64,000 nt of DNA. It comes from G963676655 sp963676655 (GTDB lineage: Bacteria > Verrucomicrobiota > Lentisphaeria > Victivallales > Victivallaceae). The stretch covers positions 5,456,001 to 5,520,000 of the forward strand of contig CAXXKX010000003.1 of the NCBI GenBank assembly GCA_963676655.2, read 5' to 3'. Numbering within the stretch: position 1 is the first letter of the stretch; each line of letters opens with the position of its first letter. The position numbers and the translations under genes were made by a program. Positions 7,546 to 15,576 of this stretch are shown here, one piece after another. The notes beneath the pieces were generated by a model, which did no database searches, was not told the DNA's origin, and worked only from the letters and a program-made list of their open reading frames with translations.

Positions 7546-10209
7546 TTGACTGAATACATACACCGCGACAACGTTTTCCGCCTTTTTCATAAAAGAATAA
7601 AATTTGTTTTTATCGCTGTTTTCATGCTTTTAAATTTGCATCTCAATGCATTGGACTGGCAGGCGGATAAGCACCCGGCGATTAATTACAACGTTTCGCC
7701 GCAAGTCGCCCGGAACAGATTAAAATCTTTTCTTAAACTGGATGACCATACTCTTCGGGAAAAATACACGAAGAGCAAGCGCGGCGGTCATTATTTTTTT
7801 GCGGAAGATTTCCGGTCAGCCCTTCTCGCTGCTTTCGGTCTCTGGCAGAGTTCCGGTTCTGAGGCAGATCGACAATTTGCGTTACGTCTGGCGATGATTA
7901 TGCTTGGCGACAAATTAAACTCTCCGATTGACCAGCTTTACAGTAAAATCGATACTCGCGGAGCGAAGAATCCGCAAGTTTTCGTAATGCGTGATGCCTG
8001 CTTTGAGTTTGCCGTCCTCTACGCTCTAACCAAAGACCGGACTTATGCAGAAAAAGCTGCCGCCATTCTTGCGAAATTCGCCAAGGTCATTCCGCAATGG
8101 CCGATTTATTATCCCCACTATTCAGAAGCCCGGTGGTCCCGGAGTTCCGCCCAGACCGGGAGCAAGCGTTACACCGGTTGGGATGCGACCGGTTTATGGG
8201 GCAGCTGGCATTATCTGGATCTGCACTCGGCCGAACCGTTGCTGCAGGCTTATGATCTTATCTATTCTTCGAAAGTTATGCAGGAAAACGGAACGCTTGA
8301 GGCAATCCGCCGTATGCTTGAGCGCCATGTGGAAATGCGCTTTGATTTCCCATGCAGCCTGGGCAATATGGACGGGACGATGATGCAGAAAATCATTCTT
8401 TTTGCCTACGTGTTGAAGCAGCCGGAATGGATTCACCGCGTGGTCAGACGGCTGAAAAATCTGTACGACTTGATGTTCTATTCCGACGGCTGGTGGCACG
8501 AAAGAACTGTTTCATATCATCTGCAGATCGTTAATAATTTGAATACGGTATTGAAAATGCTTAACGGTTATTCTGACCCGCCGGGGTTTGTCAGTAAAAT
8601 AGACGGTACTCATTTCAATAAACTTGACCTTTCAAGCAAGTGGGCCGCGCGTCTGGCTCAAATCAATGCTGCCGCTGATAAATTTCAACATCCCAACCGG
8701 ACTTATCATACAATTAACGATACAACATATCCGCAAAGAACTCATCAGCCACCGCTTGCCTGTGGAAAAAGTGCTCTTGCCGGTGTTATGAACTATGGTA
8801 TGCTTGCCGACGGCGCTGTTAACAAGGATATCATTCAGGTTGCTTTAACCTGGGGCGGAACGCATGGACATGAGCATTACGATTGTCTCAATCTGCTGCT
8901 TTTCGCATTTGACCATGAATTGCTTGCTGAAACCAAATACCGGCCTCGAAATGTGACCAATACCACCCGTGAATGGCACTCTATGACGGCCGGACATATT
9001 ACCGTGGCGGTCAACGAGGCGGACCAGCCCGGCCGCCTTTCGGCGGATTCGTTCAAACGCGTCAAACAGCCTGAAGATGAAAACCCCGGCGTGCCTGACT
9101 ATGCCTATCGCTGGTATGGACATGGCAATAATCTGAACGACGGCTTTCTGGAACTGTTTGATTCAACCGATCCCAATCTGAAAATTATTTCCGCCGATGC
9201 GCCGCGTGCGTATGGTAAAAAAATCAAATTACAGCGTTACAGCCGCACTATCGCCCTAGTGAAAACAGCCGAAACTGATTATTATGTTGTTGACATTTTT
9301 CGGGTTGTCGGCGGAAAAGTTCATGATTATATGCTTCACTCCGATCTCAATACGCCTTACCGCGCCGTATTCGACTTTGATGGCTTCAAACCTGAAAACG
9401 GCGTATTGTATAAATATATTAAAAATCTTCAGAGTTTCAAAACCAGTCAAGCCTGGAGCGTCAACTTTAAACTTCAAGGTTCTTCGGTCGGTATCAAGAG
9501 TTTTTTTGCCCCGCAGGCAAACACTGAGATAATTGCCGGCAAGGCCCCGGCAATGCGGATTAATGGAGTTGCCCCGTTCATTGCCGTCCGGAATGTCGGG
9601 TTGCGCAGCCTGTATGTTGCGGTCCATCAACCGTATCGCGGCAAAGCCTCCGTCAGGAAAATCGACCTCCTGCCTCTGGTAAAACCCCATGATCAGGGAG
9701 TTGCGTTGAAAATCACTCTGGATGGGGGGCGGGAAGACGTCATATTATCAAGTGTTTCCGATCACGCCGAATTACAAACTGCAGACCATAACTACAGTCT
9801 GCATGGCCGTTTGGGCATGGAGTTGGGAGGACGAGCGGGCCAACTCTACCTTGCCGGTGGAACCGGATTTAAAACTCCATCCGGACAGATCAGTCGCCGG
9901 GCCATCTTTACCGGGCGGATAGTCCGTACGTTGGAAAAAGGCTTTGTCACTGATGCCGAACTTCCGGCTGACGGTTCCCTGAACGATCGTGTTATCATGG
10001 TTAATCTGTGCAATGTCATTGTTCAATCATTCACTATTGAAAAAATCGAGCGCCGCGGTGATGCAACGCTGATCTATCTTAAAGATCCTCCGGCAATGCG
10101 TATTTCTCCCGGCCTGATCAAACTTTTCAACTATCCTTCGTGGGGTATAACCGGTGATGCGAAATTCCGCATCGCGCCTTTGGTACGGAAGACACTCCTT
10201 AAAAATTAG
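7546..10209 (+). CDS. Secreted heparinase II/III-like polysaccharide lyase
   Basis: About 887 residues. After a basic N-region and a hydrophobic segment (KFVFIAVFMLLNLHLNA) that serves as a signal peptide, an alpha/alpha-toroid domain follows with GWDATGLWGSWHYLDLHS, GNMDGTMMQK and YSDGWWHERTVSYHLQ, then a beta-sandwich domain containing GGTHGHEHYDCLNLLLFAF, the His-rich signature of heparinase II/III. Such enzymes cleave uronic-acid-containing glycans by elimination; the exact substrate is not recognisable. The start is uncertain: TTG 7546 has AGAGGG 7 nt upstream, while the frame remains open to TTG 7444. It follows the UroD-like gene by about 180 bp. Confidence 0.82.
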   Translation: MTEYIHRDNVFRLFHKRIKFVFIAVFMLLNLHLNALDWQADKHPAINYNVSPQVARNRLKSFLKLDDHTLREKYTKSKRGGHYFFAEDFRSALLAAFGLWQSSGSEADRQFALRLAMIMLGDKLNSPIDQLYSKIDTRGAKNPQVFVMRDACFEFAVLYALTKDRTYAEKAAAILAKFAKVIPQWPIYYPHYSEARWSRSSAQTGSKRYTGWDATGLWGSWHYLDLHSAEPLLQAYDLIYSSKVMQENGTLEAIRRMLERHVEMRFDFPCSLGNMDGTMMQKIILFAYVLKQPEWIHRVVRRLKNLYDLMFYSDGWWHERTVSYHLQIVNNLNTVLKMLNGYSDPPGFVSKIDGTHFNKLDLSSKWAARLAQINAAADKFQHPNRTYHTINDTTYPQRTHQPPLACGKSALAGVMNYGMLADGAVNKDIIQVALTWGGTHGHEHYDCLNLLLFAFDHELLAETKYRPRNVTNTTREWHSMTAGHITVAVNEADQPGRLSADSFKRVKQPEDENPGVPDYAYRWYGHGNNLNDGFLELFDSTDPNLKIISADAPRAYGKKIKLQRYSRTIALVKTAETDYYVVDIFRVVGGKVHDYMLHSDLNTPYRAVFDFDGFKPENGVLYKYIKNLQSFKTSQAWSVNFKLQGSSVGIKSFFAPQANTEIIAGKAPAMRINGVAPFIAVRNVGLRSLYVAVHQPYRGKASVRKIDLLPLVKPHDQGVALKITLDGGREDVILSSVSDHAELQTADHNYSLHGRLGMELGGRAGQLYLAGGTGFKTPSGQISRRAIFTGRIVRTLEKGFVTDAELPADGSLNDRVIMVNLCNVIVQSFTIEKIERRGDATLIYLKDPPAMRISPGLIKLFNYPSWGITGDAKFRIAPLVRKTLLKN

Positions 10210-10263
10210 CTCTAAAAAGTATTTTCAAATGGATTGGAGCTTTCACATATAAATTCCCGTATA

Positions 10264-10398
10264 TGTAAACAATGTTGTGGAAAAATCCGTAAGTCCAATG
10301 AAAATCCGGCGATGATCCGGCTTTACAAAGAATTCCTCGGCGCCCCCCTGAGCGAAACTTCCCACAAATATCTCCACACCCGTTACCACAAACGTTGA
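10264..10398 (+). pseudogene. Remnant of an [FeFe]-hydrogenase C-terminus (small-subunit-like domain)
   Basis: The + strand reads in one frame through KIRKSNENPAMIRLYKEF, LGAPLSETSHKYLH and TRYHKR to a TGA at 10396. The order RKS-ENP-LYKEFLG-P-SH-LHT-Y is characteristic of the C-terminal Fe_hyd_SSU segment of [FeFe]-hydrogenases. Nothing upstream resembles the H-cluster domain; the preceding bases are the 3' end of the heparinase gene and unrelated sequence. It is therefore read as a decayed 3' fragment of a deleted hydrogenase gene. Recognition is from memory of the family; a protein search would settle it. Confidence 0.65.
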
Positions 10399-10527
10399 GA
10401 AGCTTCATCCATTTCCATTTTAACCTAAAGTAAGCGGTAAAGCTTATTTTTCTGTCACATCACAGACTTCGATTTATGTTTAAATACTGCGGTTATCTTG
10501 TTATAGATAATTATGATCAAAAACTCC

Positions 10528-10887
10528 TTAAACATTATCCTTATCCCATGTTTTTTTATTGTGACGGTAGATAATTACATTTACTTGTTCTCTTGTAACA
10601 AGTCCCTCTTCCATGATTGAATCAAGAATTGGAATGAATTCGGCGATTCGCTCCGGTTTATCAATAATCTCAACGATAATCGGCATATCCTCGGAAATCC
10701 TGAGCAGCTTGCTTGTGTGCATTCGACTGTTAGCTCCGAATCCCATACAGCCTTTCAGCACCGTGCCCCCGGCCATGCCGCGTTCTCTGGCCTGTTCCAC
10801 AATTGCTTCATAAAGAGGTTTGTGCTTATACTTGTCCTCTTCTCCGATAAATACTCTAAGTAGTTCTGCGTTAGGTGGCAGGTTCAT
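10528..10887 (-). CDS. DUF190-family small protein of the fluoride operon
   Basis: A 119-residue protein with the DUF190 pattern: AELLRVFIGEEDKYKHKPLYEA near the N-terminus and GTVLKGCMGFGANSRMHTSKLL in the middle, an alpha/beta fold resembling PII-like ferredoxin-like domains. DUF190 genes commonly sit beside fluoride channel genes, as here, where the gene starts 14 bp after crcB. Its molecular role is not established; a regulatory or accessory part in fluoride export is inferred from context. AGGAGGAAAA lies upstream of the ATG. Confidence 0.88.
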   Translation of the reverse strand: MNLPPNAELLRVFIGEEDKYKHKPLYEAIVEQARERGMAGGTVLKGCMGFGANSRMHTSKLLRISEDMPIIVEIIDKPERIAEFIPILDSIMEEGLVTREQVNVIIYRHNKKTWDKDNV

Positions 10888-10901
10888 TGTTTTCCTCCTG
10901 G

Positions 10902-11288
10902 TTATGAAAAAATGCGTCCTATAGCGATGCCGACAAAAAGAGCAGTTAAACCGATTAAATTTTCCAGGAGCAGATTTTCTCCGGCGTAAAGCAGTTCTCC
11001 ATCCTGAATCATTCTTCCGGTCTCGAACATAAATGTGGAAAAGGTCGTAAAAGCCCCCATGAATCCGACTAATATAATTGACCGGACTTCTCCGCTTATC
11101 TGAATTTTATTTTCAGTGAAAACCCATATAATCCCAAATAGAAAACAGCCCAGCATGTTCACAATAACAGTGCCATACGGGAACATCGAATACGTATAGC
11201 GTGAAATTAAACCGCTTAGACCGTATCTGGCCAGGGTTCCAAGTGCTCCTGAGAATGCGAGAAGAAGTATTTTTAGCATGAAATTCAT
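10902..11288 (-). CDS. crcB: Fluoride ion channel CrcB/Fluc
   Basis: A 128-residue four-helix membrane protein matching the CrcB/Fluc family, dual-topology dimers that export fluoride. Signatures are GALGTLARYGLSG in helix 1, YGTVIVNMLGCFLFG in helix 2 (with the pore Asn), and GFMGAFTTFSTFMFET in helix 3 (the Phe/Thr pore motif). It is followed by the DUF190 gene and preceded by a fluoride riboswitch and a small ORF whose TGA overlaps its ATG, suggesting translational coupling. Function is secure from family plus riboswitch. Confidence 0.96.
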   Translation of the reverse strand: MNFMLKILLLAFSGALGTLARYGLSGLISRYTYSMFPYGTVIVNMLGCFLFGIIWVFTENKIQISGEVRSIILVGFMGAFTTFSTFMFETGRMIQDGELLYAGENLLLENLIGLTALFVGIAIGRIFS

Positions 11289-11368
11289 GATTTATCGTCC
11301 TCCTTGAAAAGTACTAAATGGTACGGGGAGGTACGATGAATAGAGATGCCGATAAAGAATTGTTTCAT
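11285..11368 (-). CDS. Small ORF (27 aa) between fluoride riboswitch and crcB
   Basis: Reading the minus strand downstream of the riboswitch, GCAGGAG is followed 6 nt later by an ATG that opens 27 codons (MKQFFIGISIHRTSPYHLVL, then FKEDDKS) and ends in TGA overlapping the crcB ATG by 4 nt (ATGA). The Shine-Dalgarno site and start/stop overlap argue for real translation and coupling to crcB; a second SD (AAGGAGGA) inside the ORF serves crcB. The sequence resembles no family I know. It could be a leader peptide or a small structural subunit. Confidence 0.6.
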   Translation of the reverse strand: MKQFFIGISIHRTSPYHLVLFKEDDKS

Positions 11369-11393
11369 AAAAAACTCCTGCAAATGATTAACA

Positions 11394-11450
11394 CATATGT
11401 AGGAGTCATCAGCCAGGATTTGGCGGTTCAAGGGAACTCCATCCCTTTCT
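11394..11450 (-). promoter_or_regulatory. Fluoride riboswitch (crcB motif)
   Basis: On the minus strand the sequence contains AGGGATGGAGTTCCCTTGA, ACCGCC and GGCTGATGACTCCTACAT in order, matching the conserved crcB-motif elements: GATGG hairpin, AACCGCC pseudoknot strand and the CTGATGACTCCTAC terminal segment. It lies in the 5' leader of the small ORF-crcB-DUF190 operon. Fluoride binding would turn expression on. A weak TTGATT-17-TTTATT promoter is readable further upstream. Confidence 0.95.
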
Positions 11451-11567
11451 AATTAATAAAATCCGTGAAATATGAAAAATCAAGCGATTAACCGAAAATT
11501 AACGTTTTTTATATTTTGGAAGTTTCCCAGGGGGGAGGTTGAGAATGACTTTTCAGGCGCTTTGCCG

Positions 11568-11596
11568 TTGACAAACAGACGTTCATGTATTATTAT
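11568..11596 (+). promoter_or_regulatory. Sigma-70-type promoter of the ktrB leader
   Basis: TTGACA (11568-11573), 17-bp spacer, TATTAT (11591-11596; an overlapping TATAAT lies at 11594-11599). The expected start near 11605 is immediately before the c-di-AMP riboswitch. Confidence 0.75.
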
Positions 11597-11607
11597 AATA
11601 AGTTCAC

Positions 11608-11778
11608 AGCCTAGATCATTCAAATGGACAGAATGATGCGGGGGACCCGAATTTCTGGCGAATATTTTTGTTCGTCAGACGGGGCGAATGGGACCTGGCG
11701 ACAGGTTCACAGGACTACTTCCATAGTCAAGCCCGTCAGCTAACCTCGTCGGCACTTGGAAGAGTGATCCTGCCCGCT
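11608..11778 (+). promoter_or_regulatory. Cyclic-di-AMP riboswitch (ydaO-yuaA type)
   Basis: Conserved blocks appear in order: GATGCGGGGGACCCGA, ACGGGGCGAATGGGACC, and CCCGTCAGCTAACCTCGTC followed by GGCACTTGGAAGAG. These match the known ydaO consensus, which senses c-di-AMP and usually switches off potassium uptake genes at high ligand. A further GTCGGC/GCCGAC pairing (around 11749 and 11788) could form the expression platform. The next gene is a KtrB/TrkH transporter, as expected. Confidence 0.93.
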
Positions 11779-11861
11779 CCGGTCAGCCGACGGACACTTT
11801 CACTCCATAATATTATTGGCGAGATCAGTTATTTTGATTTTCGTCGCGGAGGTTTATTGTC

Positions 11862-13199
11862 ATGTTAGTGAAATTATGGCAAAAAGTAAAGAAGGTTAAC
11901 TGGAAAGTCCCGGAAAAAATTGTTCCCGCAGGCTATACCCTGTATATTTTGCTGGGAACCGGCTTGCTGCTGTTGCCGTGGAGCCGGCAGGCGGGTAGTT
12001 CAGCGAGTTTGCTGGACCATCTGTTTACTGCGGTATCAGCGGTTTCCACCACCGGATTGTGTACGGTCAGTACTGGAGGAGATTACTCGTTCTTCGGACA
12101 ATTAATTATCCTTATTCTGATTCAAGCCGGAGGGCTTGGTTATATGACTTTCGGTTCGTTTGTTGTTCTGGCCGTATCGGGGGATATTTCCTCCTTCCGG
12201 CGTGGAGTTGCCTCAACCGTTCTCTCGATGCCTGGCGGTTTTGACTTACGTCGCTTTTTACGCTCAATTGTATTGTTCACTTTGGCAATTGAGATAATTG
12301 GCGCCATTGCTCTCTATCCCACCTTTCTTGCGGCGGGGCTGCCGATGCCGTGGTGGCAGGCTGTATTTCACAGTGTATCGGCTTTTTGCACCGCTGGTTT
12401 CAGTCTGTTGGATAACAGCTTTGAAGGATTCCGGGGTAATATCTGGTTCAACACAGTAATCATGGTTTTAAGTTATCTCGGCGCAATTGGTTTTATTGTT
12501 ATGAATGACTGGTGGGAATGGCTTGCCGGACGTAAAAAAGGGATGACTTTGACGTCAAAAATAATTCTCTGGTGCACCGTGGTTATTTTTGCGGCAGGAA
12601 CGGTTTTATTTGTGCTGGATGAACCATCGATCACTCAAATGCCAGTTTCAACCAGGCTGACCGTATCATTGTTTCAGGTTATGACTGCCAGTACTACGGT
12701 TGGGTTTAATACAATCCCGATCGGCGCTTTGTCCTGCAGTTCGCTCTTTCTGCTGACAATTATAATGATCATTGGAGCATCCCCTTCCGGAACCGGCGGC
12801 GGCGTGAAAACCACTTGCATTACCGCTCTATGGGCCGTGATGACGGGAGTTTTACGACGGGACCCGGAAATCAGGTTTGCCGGACGCGTTATTCCTGAAT
12901 CGCGAGTGCGAACGGCTGTAGCAAGTATAATGTTTTATCTGCTAACTTTGGGAGTCGGCATATATTTGATTACTTTGACTGAACAACAACCAATGACGGA
13001 GTTGATGTTTGAATGTGCCTCGGCTCTTGGTACGGTCGGACTGAGTTGCGGCATCACCGGAGCTCTTACCCCTGCCGGCAAAGCGTTAATTATAGCTCTT
13101 ATGTTCCTCGGGCGTATCGGCCCGCTCGCACTGGGAATGGCGCTGTTCTCCAGACGCCGCAACTTTTGTTCGGCAGTAGAAGAGGATGTGGCCCTGTGA
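11862..13199 (+). CDS. ktrB: KtrB/TrkH-type potassium transporter subunit
   Basis: A 445-residue membrane protein of the SKT (superfamily of K+ transporters) fold, built from four M1-P-M2 repeats. Four selectivity-filter segments are visible: AVSTTGLCT, FCTAGFSLL, ASTTVGFNT and LGTVGLSCG. It is closest in form to the membrane subunit KtrB/TrkG, which works with a cytoplasmic KtrA/TrkA RCK protein; none is encoded in this window, so the partner must lie elsewhere. The ATG has CGGAGG upstream. It is expressed behind a c-di-AMP riboswitch, consistent with osmotic and K+ control. Confidence 0.92.
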   Translation: MLVKLWQKVKKVNWKVPEKIVPAGYTLYILLGTGLLLLPWSRQAGSSASLLDHLFTAVSAVSTTGLCTVSTGGDYSFFGQLIILILIQAGGLGYMTFGSFVVLAVSGDISSFRRGVASTVLSMPGGFDLRRFLRSIVLFTLAIEIIGAIALYPTFLAAGLPMPWWQAVFHSVSAFCTAGFSLLDNSFEGFRGNIWFNTVIMVLSYLGAIGFIVMNDWWEWLAGRKKGMTLTSKIILWCTVVIFAAGTVLFVLDEPSITQMPVSTRLTVSLFQVMTASTTVGFNTIPIGALSCSSLFLLTIIMIIGASPSGTGGGVKTTCITALWAVMTGVLRRDPEIRFAGRVIPESRVRTAVASIMFYLLTLGVGIYLITLTEQQPMTELMFECASALGTVGLSCGITGALTPAGKALIIALMFLGRIGPLALGMALFSRRRNFCSAVEEDVAL

Positions 13200-13265
13200 G
13201 AGAGTGTTTTTTTTAAAAAAAAACAGGGCAAGGGGTTTACTTTATTTTTTAGCTAATGTTAAACT

Positions 13266-13317
13266 AGACGGTACCGCCAACTTAAATTCATCGACTGAAC
13301 TTTTGGCTGTACCGTCT
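13266..13317. repeat. 15-bp inverted repeat downstream of ktrB
   Basis: AGACGGTACCGCCAA (13266-13280) and TTGGCTGTACCGTCT (13303-13317) are complementary at 14 of 15 positions with a 22-nt loop. No T-run follows, so it is not a standard terminator. A separate T8/A9 self-complementary run lies at about 13208-13226. It might be a small mobile-element remnant or a regulatory hairpin. Confidence 0.6.
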
Positions 13318-13412
13318 AACTCTAGACCATTCAAAAAGAGAAGTTATTGATTAGGATTCTTGCTTGTTCCACCGGATTGTTCGCTTTTTTAAATTTATTT
13401 TTGGTATTAAGA

Positions 13413-13452
13413 TTGACAAAATAAATTATATATGGTATAATAAAGTATACCA
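13413..13452 (+). promoter_or_regulatory. Promoter with overlapping palindromic operator
   Basis: TTGACA (13413-13418), 17-bp spacer, TATAAT (13436-13441), an excellent sigma-70 promoter. The dyad TGGTATA/TATACCA (13433-13439 and 13446-13452) overlaps the -10 box and start site, so a bound repressor would block transcription. Autoregulation by the GntR-LacI protein encoded 20 bp downstream is the simplest reading. Confidence 0.75.
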
Positions 13453-13471
13453 AGTAGGAGATAGGATAACA

Positions 13472-14671
13472 ATGTCACAGTTGGACAAGAAAATGATTTT
13501 ATCGGAGATAACGATTGACAGGAGGTCTCCGGAGCCGTTTCATTTGCAATTATCAAAAAACCTGAAGGACATAATCGCGAAATATCGACTCGAAGCGGGC
13601 TATGCATTACCTTCCGAGCGTCAGCTGTCCAATAAATTTGAGCTCAATCGCAATACGGTTCACCGTGCGTATGAATCTCTGAAAGATAAAGGTTTTGTTT
13701 CGCAACGAGCTGGAAGTCGTGGTTTATATATCTCAGATAATGCGAAAAAATTGTATCAGCCTTCATATCCGTGTATTGGAATCTTATTGACTTGTACCTT
13801 TTCTGATTTCATGTTAAGAGGCAATCGGCTTGGGATGAATTACCTTAGCGGGGTTGTTGACCGGGCTAATGAATTGAACCATTCAACGATGATTGTGACT
13901 CTTCCACCTTTGTCAGAGTCCAAAGAGAAGGTTTTAGAATGGCGGGATGATTTAATTTCCCGTCTGACCGGAATTATTTATTTTGGCGATAGAGGGATTG
14001 ACAAAGATTTCGCCTTTGAATCGCTTGTAACCTATAAGAACCTGCCGCAAGTTTTTGTGTCGGCAAGTTCTCTGCATGATAATGTGAGTAGTGTTAATAC
14101 TGATGTTCGTACCGGAGCGATGGCGGCGGCGGAGCTTCTGCGCGAAAACGGGCATCGCAAAGCCGGGATGATTTTGCCCAGTTTCAACACAAAACGTAAA
14201 TCGGGTTTTGTTAATATTTCTATTGATCGACAAACCATTATTAGAGAATGCTTTGAGTCATGCGGCATAACGGTTCAATCAGACTGGATCGCCCGGGACT
14301 GCAATGATCTGGAAACCATGAGTTGTCAACTCGATCATATTATGAACTTGAATGATGCTCCTACAGTTTTCTGGTGTCAGAATGATTTTACTGCTTTATG
14401 TGCTTTGGATTATTTTAAATCTCGCAACATAAAAATACCGGACGATATTTCCTTGTTCGGATTCGATGATATTGAAGAGGCGACCCAGTCTGATCCGCCT
14501 TTAACTTCGATCAGAGCCGGAACTTACACTATTGGACGCAATGCGGCTGATCTGGTGGTGGACTTGTTTAAAAATGCACGGCCGGGCGAGAGCAGGAAAG
14601 TTCAAATACCGACATCGCTTTCGTGCCGTCAATCAATCGGCAAAGCTAAAAGTGAACTGGTTGAGGTATAA
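13472..14671 (+). CDS. GntR-HTH / LacI-type sugar-binding hybrid regulator
   Basis: A 399-residue repressor-like protein. Residues 15-90 form a GntR winged helix (FHLQLSKNLKDIIAKYRLEA, LPSERQLSNKFELNRNTVHR), and residues 100-390 form a periplasmic-binding-protein-like domain of the LacI type (IPDDISLFGFDDIEEA, PPLTSIRAGTYTIG). This hybrid is usual for arabinose-type AraR regulators. ATG 13472 with AGGAGATAGG upstream is chosen over an in-frame ATG at 13364 that lies before the promoter. It precedes a pseudopilin and a giant GH42-like gene, its probable targets. The inducer is unknown. Confidence 0.9.
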   Translation: MSQLDKKMILSEITIDRRSPEPFHLQLSKNLKDIIAKYRLEAGYALPSERQLSNKFELNRNTVHRAYESLKDKGFVSQRAGSRGLYISDNAKKLYQPSYPCIGILLTCTFSDFMLRGNRLGMNYLSGVVDRANELNHSTMIVTLPPLSESKEKVLEWRDDLISRLTGIIYFGDRGIDKDFAFESLVTYKNLPQVFVSASSLHDNVSSVNTDVRTGAMAAAELLRENGHRKAGMILPSFNTKRKSGFVNISIDRQTIIRECFESCGITVQSDWIARDCNDLETMSCQLDHIMNLNDAPTVFWCQNDFTALCALDYFKSRNIKIPDDISLFGFDDIEEATQSDPPLTSIRAGTYTIGRNAADLVVDLFKNARPGESRKVQIPTSLSCRQSIGKAKSELVEV

Positions 14672-14724
14672 AAAATACGCACAGAAACTTGTGATCTTAA
14701 TAATAAGCTATAACGCATAAAAAG

Positions 14725-14756
14725 TCATAAAATTGAATTGAGGTAATTAATTTTAT
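14725..14756. promoter_or_regulatory. Inverted repeat upstream of pseudopilin
   Basis: CATAAAATT (14725-14733) and AATTTTATG (14748-14756) are perfectly complementary, with AATT/AATT extending the dyad inward. It lies between the regulator and pseudopilin genes; it could be an operator or a mild transcript hairpin. TTGATC follows at about 14770, a possible -35 box for the pseudopilin gene. Confidence 0.4.
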
Positions 14757-14815
14757 GGAGAAATATACTTGATCGGATAAAACACAAAATTTATCAATTA
14801 TACAGGAGCAGTAGA

Positions 14816-15454
14816 ATGAAGAATAAAAAAAGATTTACATTAATTGAGTTGTTGGTTGTGATTGCTATTATTGCAATTCTTGCGAGCATGCTTCTTCCAG
14901 CACTGGGAAGAGCCCGGGAGACCGCGAAAAGTACGAAGTGCAAAAGTCAATTGAGACAATTAGGGTTATATTTTCTATTATATGCTGATAACAGTGATGA
15001 ATACTTGCCGCGATGTAAATCAACAACTATAAGCAACAGTTATGCCGGAGCCGGCTGTTCAATTACTTCGCAGGAATACGTCGGGTACACTTATTATGAG
15101 GGTTATAGCAAGCCTTCCCTTTTTCGTTGCCCTTCCTCTATTTCAACGGACACGTATCGGGCAATAGGTTACGGGTATAATTATTACATGGGCTATTATG
15201 ATGGACGGGGTAAGCTCTCGCGGCATCATTACCATTCAAAAACGATGCTGCTGGTGGAAAGAGGCTGGGCCGCTACCACCAGCGGCTATCCCTGGTACGC
15301 AACTGCTCCTTCAACCGCCAGTAGAATGGAAGGGTATATTCTGGGAAGACGACATGACAATAGCGGCAATCTGGTATATATAGACGGGCATGTCGCCAAC
15401 AAAAAGGATACCCCTCCGGAAGTTAGTTCTGATGTCTATTTTGATTTTAATTAA
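14816..15454 (+). CDS. Type II pseudopilin-like protein (prepilin helix, H-x9-DG)
   Basis: A 212-residue protein that starts with a short basic leader (MKNKKR) and the type IV prepilin helix FTLIELLVVIAIIAILASM with the conserved Glu at position 5. The canonical Gly before the Phe is missing (Arg instead), as in the other two copies here. The globular part ends with H-x9-DG (RHDNSGNLVYIDGH), the signature of the DUF1559-like pseudopilins that are greatly expanded in Lentisphaerota and Planctomycetota. CAGGAG lies upstream. It stands between a sugar-responsive regulator and a giant glycosidase-like gene. Its job, perhaps in secretion or surface display of the neighbouring enzyme, is inference. 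Confidence 0.92.
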   Translation: MKNKKRFTLIELLVVIAIIAILASMLLPALGRARETAKSTKCKSQLRQLGLYFLLYADNSDEYLPRCKSTTISNSYAGAGCSITSQEYVGYTYYEGYSKPSLFRCPSSISTDTYRAIGYGYNYYMGYYDGRGKLSRHHYHSKTMLLVERGWAATTSGYPWYATAPSTASRMEGYILGRRHDNSGNLVYIDGHVANKKDTPPEVSSDVYFDFN

Positions 15455-15576
15455 TTATATAAATCAGTTATAATGCGGCAATAATCAAAAAAATAAAACG
15501 TGTTCTTCTAAGCCATAAATGTTATGGACAGACATACAGGACCATATATATTTACAAATTGAAAGAATTGATTATC

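Noticed and set aside
11668..11868. 66-codon open frame before ktrB
   Set aside because: It lies inside the c-di-AMP riboswitch and its expression platform; the base conservation is explained by RNA structure.
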